From Gnetum montanum (taxonomy: Eukaryota > Streptophyta > Gnetopsida > Gnetales > Gnetaceae): DNA of 64,000 nt. The position numbers and the translations under genes were made by a program. The notes under the pieces were generated by a model, which was not told where the DNA came from, did not search any database, and worked only from the letters and a program-made list of their open reading frames with translations. The stretch spans positions 2,486-66,485 of the forward strand of contig MNCI01015670.1 of the NCBI GenBank assembly GCA_015680685.1. The letters are read 5' to 3'. Within the stretch, counting starts at the first letter, position 1, and each line of letters starts with the position of its first letter. Below, one piece after another: positions 1 through 9,479 of this stretch.

Positions 1-190
1 AAAAATCATATACCTCGAACTTACTTAACCATACACCATGACAACAACAAGTAAGTTTGGGAAGACAACGAATGATTAACCCCAAGTGTTCCATGGGGCG
101 TTTAGGCATTTAGTCTGCGGAGTTCGACTGGATCGCGCGTGCTACGCTCGTTTCGTATGGTTGAATGTAGGGGTACCTCGTCACTCATCA
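1..190 (+). repeat. 3' end of a Ty3/gypsy LTR, cut by the window edge
   Basis: This stretch matches the last part of the LTRs of elements A-D, in plus orientation: a block around the GGGGTACCTCG core, ending in CACTCATCA at 190. The next bases (CCATCC) do not form the usual primer-binding site, so this is either a 3' LTR or a solo LTR. Its start and any target-site duplication lie outside the window. Confidence 0.8.
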
Positions 191-479
191 CCATCCTTAG
201 GAAAAATAAGGTACAAAACTCTTGTTCTTCATCCAGAAGGCATGAAAATTTGGGTTTTTAAATCTTGTTCTTCGTCCAGAAGTTGTGAAATTGTTTACTC
301 AAAGAACTTTTTACTTGTAAAAAAATAAGATTCTCTCGGCCAATTTATAGATATATATTGTAAATATATAACTAAGCTAGTGATCGCCAGTCGTCTGGTG
401 CAGTGATGATTTAAACATAATAGATAAAAATATTATAAGACCATGGAATGCTTTATTGAATGAATATAAGAATGAGATT
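191..479. other. Short AT-rich spacer with an imperfect direct repeat
   Basis: No gene is seen. The phrase CTTGTTCTTC-TCCAGAAG occurs twice (about 221-239 and 264-282), a short imperfect duplication. The rest is AT-rich DNA between the LTR end and the Helitron remnant. Confidence 0.4.
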
Positions 480-1060
480 ATTCTTCATTAGATTTAATGC
501 GTTGCTTTTCATCCAATCTACTTTGAAGGTGCGAAGCCTTAAATATCTTGATATATCTTTCTTTGGAGATCGGAAGGAATATCTTCAAACTGTCAATACT
601 CCTCACTCGAGATAGTGCCACAAATGTAAGACTTGTTGTTTCTTTGCTACCAACATCTATACACGCTTTCTCCAATGTCATTCCCTATGACTTATGTATC
701 GTTAAAGCCCATGCTAATCTAAGTGGAGGTTGGCGAGATACTCCAGAGTAAAAAAAATAGTTGATGCACCCAACTCATTTATCAAATCAAACAACTGCGC
801 TTTGCATTTTATCCACTACGAAGACGTTCCTCGTATCGTTGTTCCAAATCTCATCAAATTATCAACAAAATTATCTGATGGTGCATTTTGTAGTCCTTCA
901 CGTAATAGGGGCGAGCACCAATAAACTATTCTTTCCGGATGAGCAAGTTCGACTAAATTCTTTACAAATCGTATCAATGAGATACGATTTTCCTGTGCTT
1001 GCTGTATCTTGAATAATAGAGGAGAAACTTCATCCATTTCGAATTGTTGCATATATAGAT
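480..1060 (-). pseudogene. Helitron Rep/helicase remnant with internal deletion
   Basis: Read on the minus strand, 1052 to about 740 encodes a segment like the N-terminal Helitron Rep-helicase region of plants: a 'GTSSYWIK' block followed by 'LINELGASTIFFTL'. From about 735 to 480 the reading changes frame and becomes the C-terminal part of a Pif1-type helicase, with 'LRLAWALTIHKS', then an in-frame stop where Q is expected, then 'GMTLEKA' and 'TFVALSRVRS' (the TH-KSQG and ALSRV signatures of helicase motifs V-VI). The whole middle of the protein is missing, including the HUH Rep catalytic region and Walker motifs. Family assignment is by recalled motifs; a captured host PIF1 gene is possible for the helicase half but does not explain the Rep half. 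Confidence 0.65.
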
Positions 1061-1224
1061 GACCAGTGATAATCTTGTAGCATTTCTTCTATTGAACTCC
1101 TAGAGAAGATATGTCCACCTGATTGTCGTTATTTCTTGAATATGTTATTATCCCATGTGATCTATGACCATGAACAAAAGATGTAGCAATCTTTACAACT
1201 TCCTCTCCAGGATAGCTGGTTGAC

Positions 1225-1400
1225 CATTCGTTCTGTCTATCTCAATATCTTAATCCAAGCACTATTTTAGAAACTTTGGAAAAATGGAGAAGATAAAAAT
1301 ATTTATATTTGAACAGCATCAAGAGAGGCCTTAATTCAAAGGCAACCTATTTTTCTTTTATTATTCATCATCATTTGCAATGCATCATTCGCAAACATAA
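1225..1400 (+). pseudogene. LINE 3'-region fragment
   Basis: This segment resembles the LINE sequence right of element B (about 46120-46240). Both have a lysine-rich stretch, then 'TATATTTGAA', then CCTTAATTCAAAGGCA followed by a pyrimidine-rich run. It is a short, diverged copy of the same LINE family. No RT motif is present. Confidence 0.4.
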
Positions 1401-1997
1401 AGAGGATTTCATCTTCAAATAAATAAAATAAGTAAATGACTTAAATTTCATGTTTTTAAATGAATGAAAATGCAAATTATTTACGGTTGTTCAATGGCAT
1501 GAGGTTTTATTACAAATTCAATTCATCCTACACTAATTCTATTAAATTAGCTTTCTTCAAAATAAGAGTTGAGGGTACACACCACAAAATTATGAACTAC
1601 TTACATGAATTCTCCTCATGAAAATGTTCTTCAATTGGAAAGCTTGTTTTAAATAACTCAGTTTGGATGCAGTCATGATGAGGTTCAGTGAATGCATAGT
1701 GCTTTGATAATGTTCCTGCTCTTTTAACCCATTAATTTCACCATCCTTTGTATTATTTTCATGAAAATGTCAATTAACTAAAATTTTGATTTTCTTCAAA
1801 AACAAATTCATGTAAACTTTCAGCTTAACTTCATCGACGGAACAACCAATTGCGTTGATACAACAAAATGTATAAAAGCAATCCGTAGAACAGAGCAGGC
1901 ATGAATGCTCAGGCTCAACATAGTTTAAAGAAAGTTTACACTCAAATACATAAATATAGAATGAGATGTGAATTGGGCTAAATAATTATGCCCAAAT
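1401..1997. other. AT-rich intergenic DNA
   Basis: No coding signal, RNA gene or clear repeat was recognised. It lies just downstream of the reductase pseudogene, so it may include that gene's former 3' untranslated region. Confidence 0.3.
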
Positions 1998-2690
1998 TCA
2001 GCGTAAGAAGCCATGCTGTTGGCCAGCACTGATGCAAGCATCAACAGCATCCACAAATCCGTGTTTAAACACAAAACCCATCTTCGTCAATTTCTTTGAA
2101 GAAGCCTCTGAAAATGGATAATCATCCTCTTCCGGCTGGAACCTGAAACACAAACACCCATGACATGTTTCTCTCCCCTCTTTACCAAACCAAATAATCA
2201 ACTCCGAAAAAGAATCACAGTACTCACTCAATCTTCAATGGAAGATGTGGGTATCTATTTCGCAGAAAGCCAAAGTAGTCTGTAAGAGTTGTGGAAACAG
2301 CAGGACAAATGTGCCGTCCACTTGCAGAGGGCTGCTCCATTAAAAACACATGAGCATTGCAAACATCATCAATGTGCACCACTGATATCGATCTCGTATT
2401 CTTCCTCTGGAATGTTGCTCGCTGGAATATGCTTCTGTTGCCTGCCAAAATTCAACACAGATCCACCAAATTCGATGCAAGCCCAGATAAAAATAAAGGT
2501 CTGCAAAAGAAATGTAAACAGATGAAGATTTATTTCTTTTGCACCAGTCAGTGGAGATAGCATGATCAGACAGCTGAATGGAAACGTGTCGGTGATGAAG
2601 GGGCCAGCGACCATGGCCGACCCCATAGAAACAACTTGAATTCCAATTTCTTCCCCCAAATAGGAAAGCCGTCTGCTCTACTACTGGACC
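1998..2690 (-). pseudogene. DFR/ANR-like NADPH reductase, 3' exons only
   Basis: The minus strand carries the C-terminal half of an extended short-chain reductase of the dihydroflavonol/anthocyanidin/cinnamoyl-CoA reductase family. Last exon: 1998-2142, ending 'GFVFKHGFVDAVDACISAG...' then a stop. Preceding exon: about 2400 down to 2228, with 'VVHIDDVCNAHVFLMEQP' and 'ASGRHICPA', which match the family's conserved HxDDxxxAH and GRY/HIC blocks. The intron between them has a GTGAGT donor (2227 downwards) and a CAG acceptor (2145-2143) and joins in phase. Further upstream, 2690-2560 encodes 'EQTAFLFG', then 'EEIGIQVVSM' in another frame: five Gs where four would keep frame. The Rossmann-fold N-terminus and catalytic YxxxK are absent. 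I read it as a truncated pseudogene; the exact enzyme cannot be decided. Confidence 0.7.
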
Positions 2691-2759
2691 TGGACCATTT
2701 CAATGTATATGTACAAATCTAGATAAAATTTTATTGGAAATTATGAAATACGTACCCAG

Positions 2760-3480
2760 AATTTAATGCGCTTCTGTATGCGCTCCCGCCCTCCGAATCC
2801 AACGTGAACAGTTCATCAAAATTTATCCGAATCGCGAATCTCCAATGCATAGGTCAAAATCATCAGAAAGTGGAAGGATTTGAAGGTGCAAAAAACATTA
2901 AAACAAAACGCTATGCAATAGCAGTTATATCCGAGAACAGTTCTGGCATCAATGGTTGGACCCCTCGTATTCATTCAAAAATTTTGATGAAAATAATTCG
3001 ACGCTTTTCCGGCTGGCACCTGCCCTACCGTGGGCGTCGACGGTCATATTTCCAACGGATGCAGTCGCGATCGCAGCCACAGTCAAGCCATGGCTTTAGC
3101 AGATCTGCTGGTCGTGGTCGCAGCAGAGGCCGCGGTTCTAACAGATGTAGGATTTCAGCCGCAGATCTGAAATTTTCGACCCTGGTGGCCCTTCCTTCGC
3201 GTTCTGGATCTGGGCGATCCGTCCACTTCCTGCCCTCTACGCAGGGCGCACGTCCCCTTTGGCCTCCGCCTCCTGTTTCGCACCCGATCCGTGCTCCGAT
3301 CCTGTTTTGCGTCCCGATCCGCGCATCGTTTCTATCTTTGGCTGCTGCATTTGCTTCTACGCAGAACTCGAGCTCTCCTCCTCCTCTTCCGTGCACTACT
3401 ATTTTCACGTTTGTATTTCTTCCGTGCACTACTATTTTCACGTTTGTATTTCTATTTTGCAACTGACGTAACCTTTCATA
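2760..3480. other. GC-rich island with a 33-bp tandem duplication
   Basis: About 2990-3400 is far more GC-rich than its surroundings and has long open frames on both strands, but their composition (R/P/S-rich) looks like a by-product of base content and I recognise no domain. At 3388-3420 and 3421-3453 an exact 33-bp unit beginning TCCGTGCACTAC is repeated in tandem. It could be the leader of a retroelement or the edge of a former CpG-rich promoter. Confidence 0.4.
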
Positions 3481-3555
3481 ACACATAACACATGAGCGTT
3501 ATGCACAAAGTTGGTGTTACCAAAATGTGGCCTGTGGGTTAATCATTCTTAAGTG

Positions 3556-3840
3556 GATTTTAAAGTTGATGTCAAATGTGACAAATATTTTAAAGTTCTA
3601 TGTTTTGTTGAGTTATTTAATGTTTCATTGGATTTTCAAAAAATTAAGCAAGAGATTGTTAATCGTTTTATTCTCATCAACCACATAGAATCTACTCTCA
3701 CACTATTTGATTCTCATAGACATTTTTTTGGTTGAAATCAATCTTGGTAACTATAAAAAGGAATTAGTATTATAAGCAAACAAGAAGATATATATTTAGC
3801 CAATCACATATTATAATCTTCCTAATTTTTGTAACTTTTA
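3556..3840 (+). repeat. Old direct repeat, copy 1
   Basis: About 285 bp similar in sequence and orientation to 5316-5613. Shared landmarks are ATTTTAAAG near the start, GGAATCTA/AGAATCTA then TTTGATTCTCAT-like text in the middle, and TATAATCTT...TTTTGTAACTTTT at the end. Similarity may continue weakly downstream. It could be a duplicated module or the LTR pair of a very old element. There are many substitutions and no coding signal I trust. Confidence 0.5.
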
Positions 3841-5315
3841 TCATCATGAAGAACAATTAGTTAATGCTTGTTCTTTTTTGCTCAAGAAAAAGATGTTGGG
3901 AAAAAGAAAAAATGTGTTGAAGTTGAGGATAGGAAAAATAATCTAAAATTGAAAATACAAAAAATATACTATTAATGATAAGAATGATTAAATGACAATT
4001 AAGAAACCAAAATAGATAGAAGCTTATGTAAATATTTTTTTCTAGAGGAAGCTTATTTGACAAGAATATTGTTAACTAAAAGATTAAACCTTATATTAAG
4101 AAGTGGCATAACACTAACGATAAAGAATTTCAACATAGGGTCAATTGTGATGGATAATTTATACCATCATTTTCTATTAAATCTTTTTCTACAAAAGTTG
4201 GTATTTTGCCAAAGCTTTCTATTACTACCATGAATTCTTTTGTTGTTTTAAGTTCAACCATGGATGTTGAAAGTGATGCAAATGTTGTTAGGACTGTGAT
4301 CATTTTCCTTGCTAACAATTGATTTTTTCCTCTTGATTTTTCAAAGCATTAATTCAATTCTAAGTTTGTATACTTGAGTAGATATCGCTTCCATGTTATT
4401 TTTCCTATTTGTTACTCAGTGTTAAACATATGATGCACTCTATTTTTTTCTTCTCATTTTATATACTCCTATCTAGCTTTGGCACACACCCTCACCCCCC
4501 TCTTAATTATTATATATCTTATCTCATGTTTTCTATAGCAGTTCTAGATCCATGGATATCATAAAATAGACATTGTTAGTTTTTTTCCAATAAGATTTGA
4601 CATTTTGAAAAATAAGGTTTGATTAAAACTTTGACAATTTGTACTCTAAGATATAGAGTCAACATAATACTTTATTATAGCATAATAGTGCCTTAGGCAT
4701 AACTTGAAACCAATGACAAACAAAGCAATAGGTTCATTAGTTGAGCTATGCTCTCATTAGCAAACCTTTTTATAAATATGCATTATGACATAGAAAACAC
4801 CTACAAGGATTTAGTTTCTCTAGAATTACCTTTACTTGATGAAGATTTTGAATTACACCAAGCTTCTTCTACTAATGCTAATAATATATTTTTATTCAAA
4901 TTTTGTGTTACGTAAGCTTCATAATAGGAGATTTTTTTCACAACCAAATGATGCTATGTAAAAGCATAATATTTAAGTCACTCATACTAGGTGCTATGCA
5001 TTTTTTTTAATTTGGGGAAGTGGGGTAGGGTAGGGTGTTGGAACTCAAAATAATTTAATTGTAAGTATACCCCAAGACATTTAGTCAACACAATAGTTTA
5101 GAAGAATTATGGAGGAATAAAAGGATACCTTAAATATTACTTGAAATGACAACCTCATGCTTACAGGTCCTTCTCAGACAATGAGCTAGCTTTTACTTTT
5201 CCTACTTGTTGAGTTAGGTAATGCTCATTGTTTGTCATTTTTCCTATAAGTCATAGATATAGAATCATTTATATATAAACATGTAATGTTTGTCATTTAT
5301 CAATGAGCTCTAGAT
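3841..5315. other. AT-rich DNA between the old direct repeats
   Basis: About 1.5 kb of AT-rich sequence with no recognisable domain, RNA gene or clear element end. Short open frames here look accidental. Confidence 0.3.
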
Positions 5316-5613
5316 TTTGATGTCGAATTTGAAGAATATTTTAAAGCTTCATGCTTTTGAAGAATATTGTAAAATTTCATGCTTTGTTGAACATTTTAAT
5401 TTTCTATTCATAAAAGCTGAATAGCTTATTGTTAGTATTCTTAGTTTAGTTAAATATATGGAATCTATTTTTATACCATTTGGTTCTCATGAATATTTTT
5501 TGTTGTTGAAATCAATCTTATTAATTATAAAAAAGAATTGATATTGGAAGTAGATAAGAAGACTTACACTTAACCAATTACATGTTATAATCTTTCAAAA
5601 TTTTGTAACTTTT
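5316..5613 (+). repeat. Old direct repeat, copy 2
   Basis: Partner of 3556-3840 in the same orientation, with scattered substitutions and small indels. It starts with a local duplication (GAAGAATATTTTAAAGCTTCATGCTTTT followed by a near copy). Element A later inserted about 150 bp downstream. Confidence 0.5.
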
Positions 5614-5770
5614 TAAATTGTGAAATATATTAATTTAATATATGTCTCTTTTTCTACTCTTAAAAAGGAAGATAAAAAAAGTGGGAAAGATGTTGATTGT
5701 GTGAATTCTCAAGATGTTTTACATGGTTTACCTTATTTTAAACATAATTTCAAAAATTTTGTATGCAAGT

Positions 5771-6575
5771 TGATGAGTGGCGAGGTACCCCTACACTCAA
5801 GCATACGAATACGAGCGTAACACGTGCGATCCGGTCGAACTCCGCAGACTAAGTGCCTACATGCCTCATGGAACACTTAAGGTTAATTATTTGTTGTTTT
5901 CCCAGACTTACTTGTAGTTGTCACGATGTATGGTTAAGTAAGTCTGATGTATATGATTTTTATGTCTTTTCAGTTTTATCTCCTATGTTGATAAGGTGAA
6001 GGGTGAAGTGACTAATTACTAACTTTAACTAACTAACTAAGTCTGAATTAACCTAGTGTCAGCATCCGTTCCCACTTACTGTTCACACCCTGAACCAATG
6101 CAACCTTGGTTACCAAACGCTAATAGTTGCTAGGATCACCAAGCGTAACGCACGTGCTCGAAGCAGTCATACTGAGGCACTTAACTAGGAGAGAAGGGTT
6201 GAGAGAGATTTAATGACTAATAAAGCATGTAAATAATAAACAGTAAATAATAAAAAATAAAGTCCTAAATAGCCTATTTCATGCACTGCAAGGTTTATCT
6301 AAGAAGTTCATCTTTATTGCCGTACACAAACATGTGTTCAGGTATAATATTTGCTCGAATAAAGATTTGTTCACTTTGGAGCTCCTACTACGGGCACATG
6401 GAAAATATTCTATCTCTGGAGAGGTAAAACTGCCAGAGTTTTGCTAAGGGTCTAGATCTAGATGAGAAAAAAAGAAGAGCCTCTTATTTATAGACTTGGC
6501 GATGCACCGCGATATCGCGTGGGATGCGATATCGTGGCAGACGCGATATCGCGTACGCGATATTGCGTCCCATCA
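5771..6575 (-). repeat. Element A 3' LTR
   Basis: An 805-bp LTR; on the plus strand it runs from TGATGAGTGG to GTCCCATCA. Palindromic GCGATATCGC-like units lie at about 6505-6570, followed (minus strand) by the TATA box CTATAAATAAGAGG near 6475-6488. Confidence 0.9.
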
Positions 6576-6584
6576 TACCCCCAT
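6576..6584 (-). other. Element A polypurine tract
   Basis: On the minus strand ATGGGGGTA sits directly against the first base of the 3' LTR, the expected place for plus-strand priming. Element C has a similar tract at its own 3' LTR. Confidence 0.7.
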
Positions 6585-7789
6585 GACTAAATAAAAACTC
6601 GTCCTCGAGTTCCTTACAAAATATTGGGACGGTATGGGATTATTAACTCAAATGGAACTAATGGGATGACATGTGAATGGATCATCATTACAAGACATGA
6701 CAAAACTGGTGTTCATGACAACAAGAGTGAACACCTTATTACATTTGACATTAGGCCTTATTTGGCAGCTAAGAAAAAAAGAGAGAGAAAGAAGTTTTGT
6801 TGCTGCCAACGCCAAGATTGTGCCTTTTGTTGTCCATCCGTAAGCGCGCCATCGATCTTGCTCCTTGCATAGCTGCTTTAGCACCGCTCCATTTTAGGTG
6901 TTCCCTCCAGATCCAATCCATTGTTGTATGATCGCCATCTGCACACACAACATAGTCTTATATTAGTAAGGGTAAATAAATTCCAATGCAGTTGATACCT
7001 TGCTTCAGTGAAAGGTCCATTGGCTGAGTTGTGGTATGGCTGATACAAATCTGGAGATATAATAGTGGTGACTACCGAAGGTGTGGGGGTTAGGAGAAAA
7101 TCGAAAAAATTTGGGCCCTTTACCCCCATGACTAATAGTGAACTTCTAGTAGCGATAGAATTGAGAAAGAAGAAAGAACAAGAAAGATGGATAAAAAGAG
7201 ACAACTATAACATTGATGAAATGGATGTCAAGATGGAAATGAACAAAATAATATAGATTGCAAAAATGTTAGAGAAAAGAATTTAACTGAGGCACCAAAT
7301 AGGAATGCCAGTGGGTCCTCCCCAAAGTAGGCTCATGCCCTTAATGCCATGAAAAATCCACATTCAAAGAGTTTGTAGGCTCTGGGAATGTCATTTGGAA
7401 CAAGAGTTAAAGTCTTAACCATAAGAATTTACCAAAAAGAAAACAATGTATCAACCAAAATATACACTAATGATATAATCGGAAATGAGGTGAACAATGG
7501 AGAGAAGGATGGAGAGGAGAGAATGGAATGGAGTCTCAAGAACAAGGTGGTGTACAACCCCTTGTGTATTTCATGATTAATGTGACTTAGTAGATCCCAT
7601 TCTAAGGCTGGTCTCAAACAAACCACATCCAATGACTTCACATTAATGCATTCGGCCAATCCATCCTCTTGAAGTAACAAGAATGCCTTCACCCAAGAGC
7701 CACCACCATTTCGACGAAACAAAGGAGGAGAGAATGGGAAGCGATAAGGGCCTTAGTTAGAGGGAACATTTTTATTTTAGTTCCATAAT

Positions 7790-7870
7790 GAGGGCTTGTA
7801 GCCCAAATGGTTATGTTGTCTAAGGGTTGTGCTTCGAATTCTCACAGTTTATTTTTTTTCTTTTTGTTTA
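7790..7870 (+). repeat. tRNA-like SINE head inside element A
   Basis: GGCTTGTAGCCCAAATGGTT resembles a tRNA A-box region and, about 30 bases on, GTGCTTCGAATTCTCA resembles a B box (GGTTCGAATCC), followed by a T-rich run. Element C has the counterpart at about 53750-53820. This looks like a tRNA-derived SINE carried by the non-autonomous family. The body length is unclear. Confidence 0.45.
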
Positions 7871-8319
7871 TGTGTTTATACGTGAGAACCACACCATGCA
7901 AAGACTTTGTTATTTTTATTTGCTCAGCTTCCCAATAATTGGGTAACGTCAAAGCGGTAGGAAAACTCAAGAAGAAAACATCCAAGCACCCAAGAGAATG
8001 GCCAACACAAATGCATCAAGTTCCCTTGAAGTCACACCCTTTTCAAGCCTTGAGTCCTTCCTTAGTTTGAGAAATGCCCAGTGACCGATTCATTATAGTT
8101 CTTATTTAGAAAAGGACTGTACATTTCCAAGCCGAGAGAGACCATAGAAATTCATGGATGGATGGATGAAGTGAACTCATTGCCTACCATATCAAAAGAA
8201 CCATACCTTAGTATCAACATCATAACTCAAAGGTAAAAACCAAACATTAGCAATCAATAGAAAAATAGTTCATACCATCATGAAGAACACTTATTGGTGA
8301 AAAACTTATAAGGTGGATA

Positions 8320-8347
8320 ACACACACACACACACACACACACCCAC
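8320..8347. repeat. CA microsatellite
   Basis: An (AC)n run of about 28 bp inside the element A filler. Element C lacks the run at the equivalent place, so it probably expanded in this copy. Confidence 0.9.
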
Positions 8348-8403
8348 ACACAAAATGAAAAAGTATAACGATGTTGTAAAAAAAAAAAAGAAAAGGTAAA
8401 GAA

Positions 8404-8452
8404 ATTTGTAAAACAAAAATGTGTAAAACAAAAATGTGTAAAACAAAAATTT
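8404..8452 (+). repeat. 15-bp tandem repeat, three copies
   Basis: The unit AATGTGTAAAACAAA occurs about three times in a row. Element C has a shorter version near 54340-54370. Confidence 0.7.
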
Positions 8453-8687
8453 AAAAAGAATTGAGGGCCCCAAATGATTAGCATAGGTGGTCATCTCCCC
8501 CATGACTGAATGGAAAGGGAGAGATTCGAAATAATGAATGTCTATTTGAATTTCTTAGAAGTGTCCAACTTATCCCAATTGATGTTCTTAGATTAAGGGG
8601 TGGAAGTTGGCGACGCTCATACTACAATGTATCTATGCCTTTGCTGTGGGCATGAGTTATTCCCCCAGTTCATTCCATGCATGTTGG

Positions 8688-9240
8688 TTAATTGCTCTTT
8701 CGACTAGCTATCAACCACGGGGCTTCCACTACTTGTGTGGTTGCTACATACAGGCATCTTTGTCTCAGAGTTTCAAGGGCACACTTGTTGCATGGAGCAG
8801 ATGCCGAGCATTCCTCCATTTCATCACCTGATGAATCACTGTATGTGATGCATGGAACTTTCTTCTTCTCAATCTTTCCATAAATATTTACCTTAGATAT
8901 CTCCAAGGAAAAATCACAAATCCCTAGGCATGCATCTATTATGCTTAGCCATGCCCTTCCCATTATAATTGGGAAGTTTTCTTCGTTGCTGTTGACCTCT
9001 ATCACCAGGAAATTAGCTAGGTATGACCAACCACACACAGTGGTAACGATGTCCTCCACCAATCCCAAGGGAATGGTGATGGATTGGTTAGCTAGCTCTA
9101 GTTGAATGTTGCTCTTCTTGAGTTGGGGTAGGTTTTAGGCTTGATACATTTCTCGTGATTTTAAGTTGATTCCGGAACTTGAGTCAAGAAGAGCCTTATG
9201 TGGTTTGTTCCTAGTGACTTGGAGGTAGATTAAGGGACTT
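8688..9240 (-). pseudogene. Element A retroviral-type aspartic protease
   Basis: Read on the minus strand, this follows gag. The active-site segment is 'KALLDSSSGIN' near 9180-9215; the same place in elements B and C reads LLDSG, so the catalytic Asp-Ser-Gly is damaged here. After a stop, the frame 9068-8688 continues 'LGLVEDIVTTVCGWSY...' and ends the fold with 'FPIIMGRAWLSIIDACLG', the hydrophobic-GR segment typical of plant Ty3/gypsy proteases. A cysteine-containing tail follows and the frame stops at 8688. This is the most distal protein part left in element A. Confidence 0.7.
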
Positions 9241-9479
9241 CAAGGGTCAGATAGTTTCCTGGGAAGGTGGCCTACCTTGATCTAGTCGGTTATGGTATGT
9301 GTTAACATAACTATATGCGTTAAGCTCTATTGTTGGACTGAAGGGTGCTCTGAAGCCTTATGTGTTGGAGGAGCGTACCTAGACTTAACCACTTGTGGTT
9401 GTGAGAGCTTGCCTGGTCTTTTGGTTTTGAAGAAAGATCTTCTTTTTTTGCAGTTTTCAGAACTAGCAGCGAGGTGAAT

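Larger units (their letters stand above)
6585..8640 (-). other. Non-coding filler of element A replacing pol
   Basis: About 2 kb between protease and 3' LTR, where pol should lie. It aligns by eye with 52522-54540 of element C along its whole length; for example both have GAGTTCCTTACAAAATATT near the start, GGAATGCCAGTGGGTCCTCC in the middle and CATCTCCCCCATGACTGA at the far end. It holds short open frames but no RT, RNase H or integrase motif. It contains a tRNA-like SINE (7790-7870), a CA microsatellite and a short tandem repeat. The origin of the filler is unknown; the two copies show it was already in place before they spread. Confidence 0.7.

Noticed and set aside
3025-3486. Long minus-strand open frame in the GC-rich island
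   Set aside because: Its R/G/P-rich composition and open frames on several strands are what GC-rich DNA gives by chance. It includes the product of a 33-bp tandem repeat, and no domain is recognisable.
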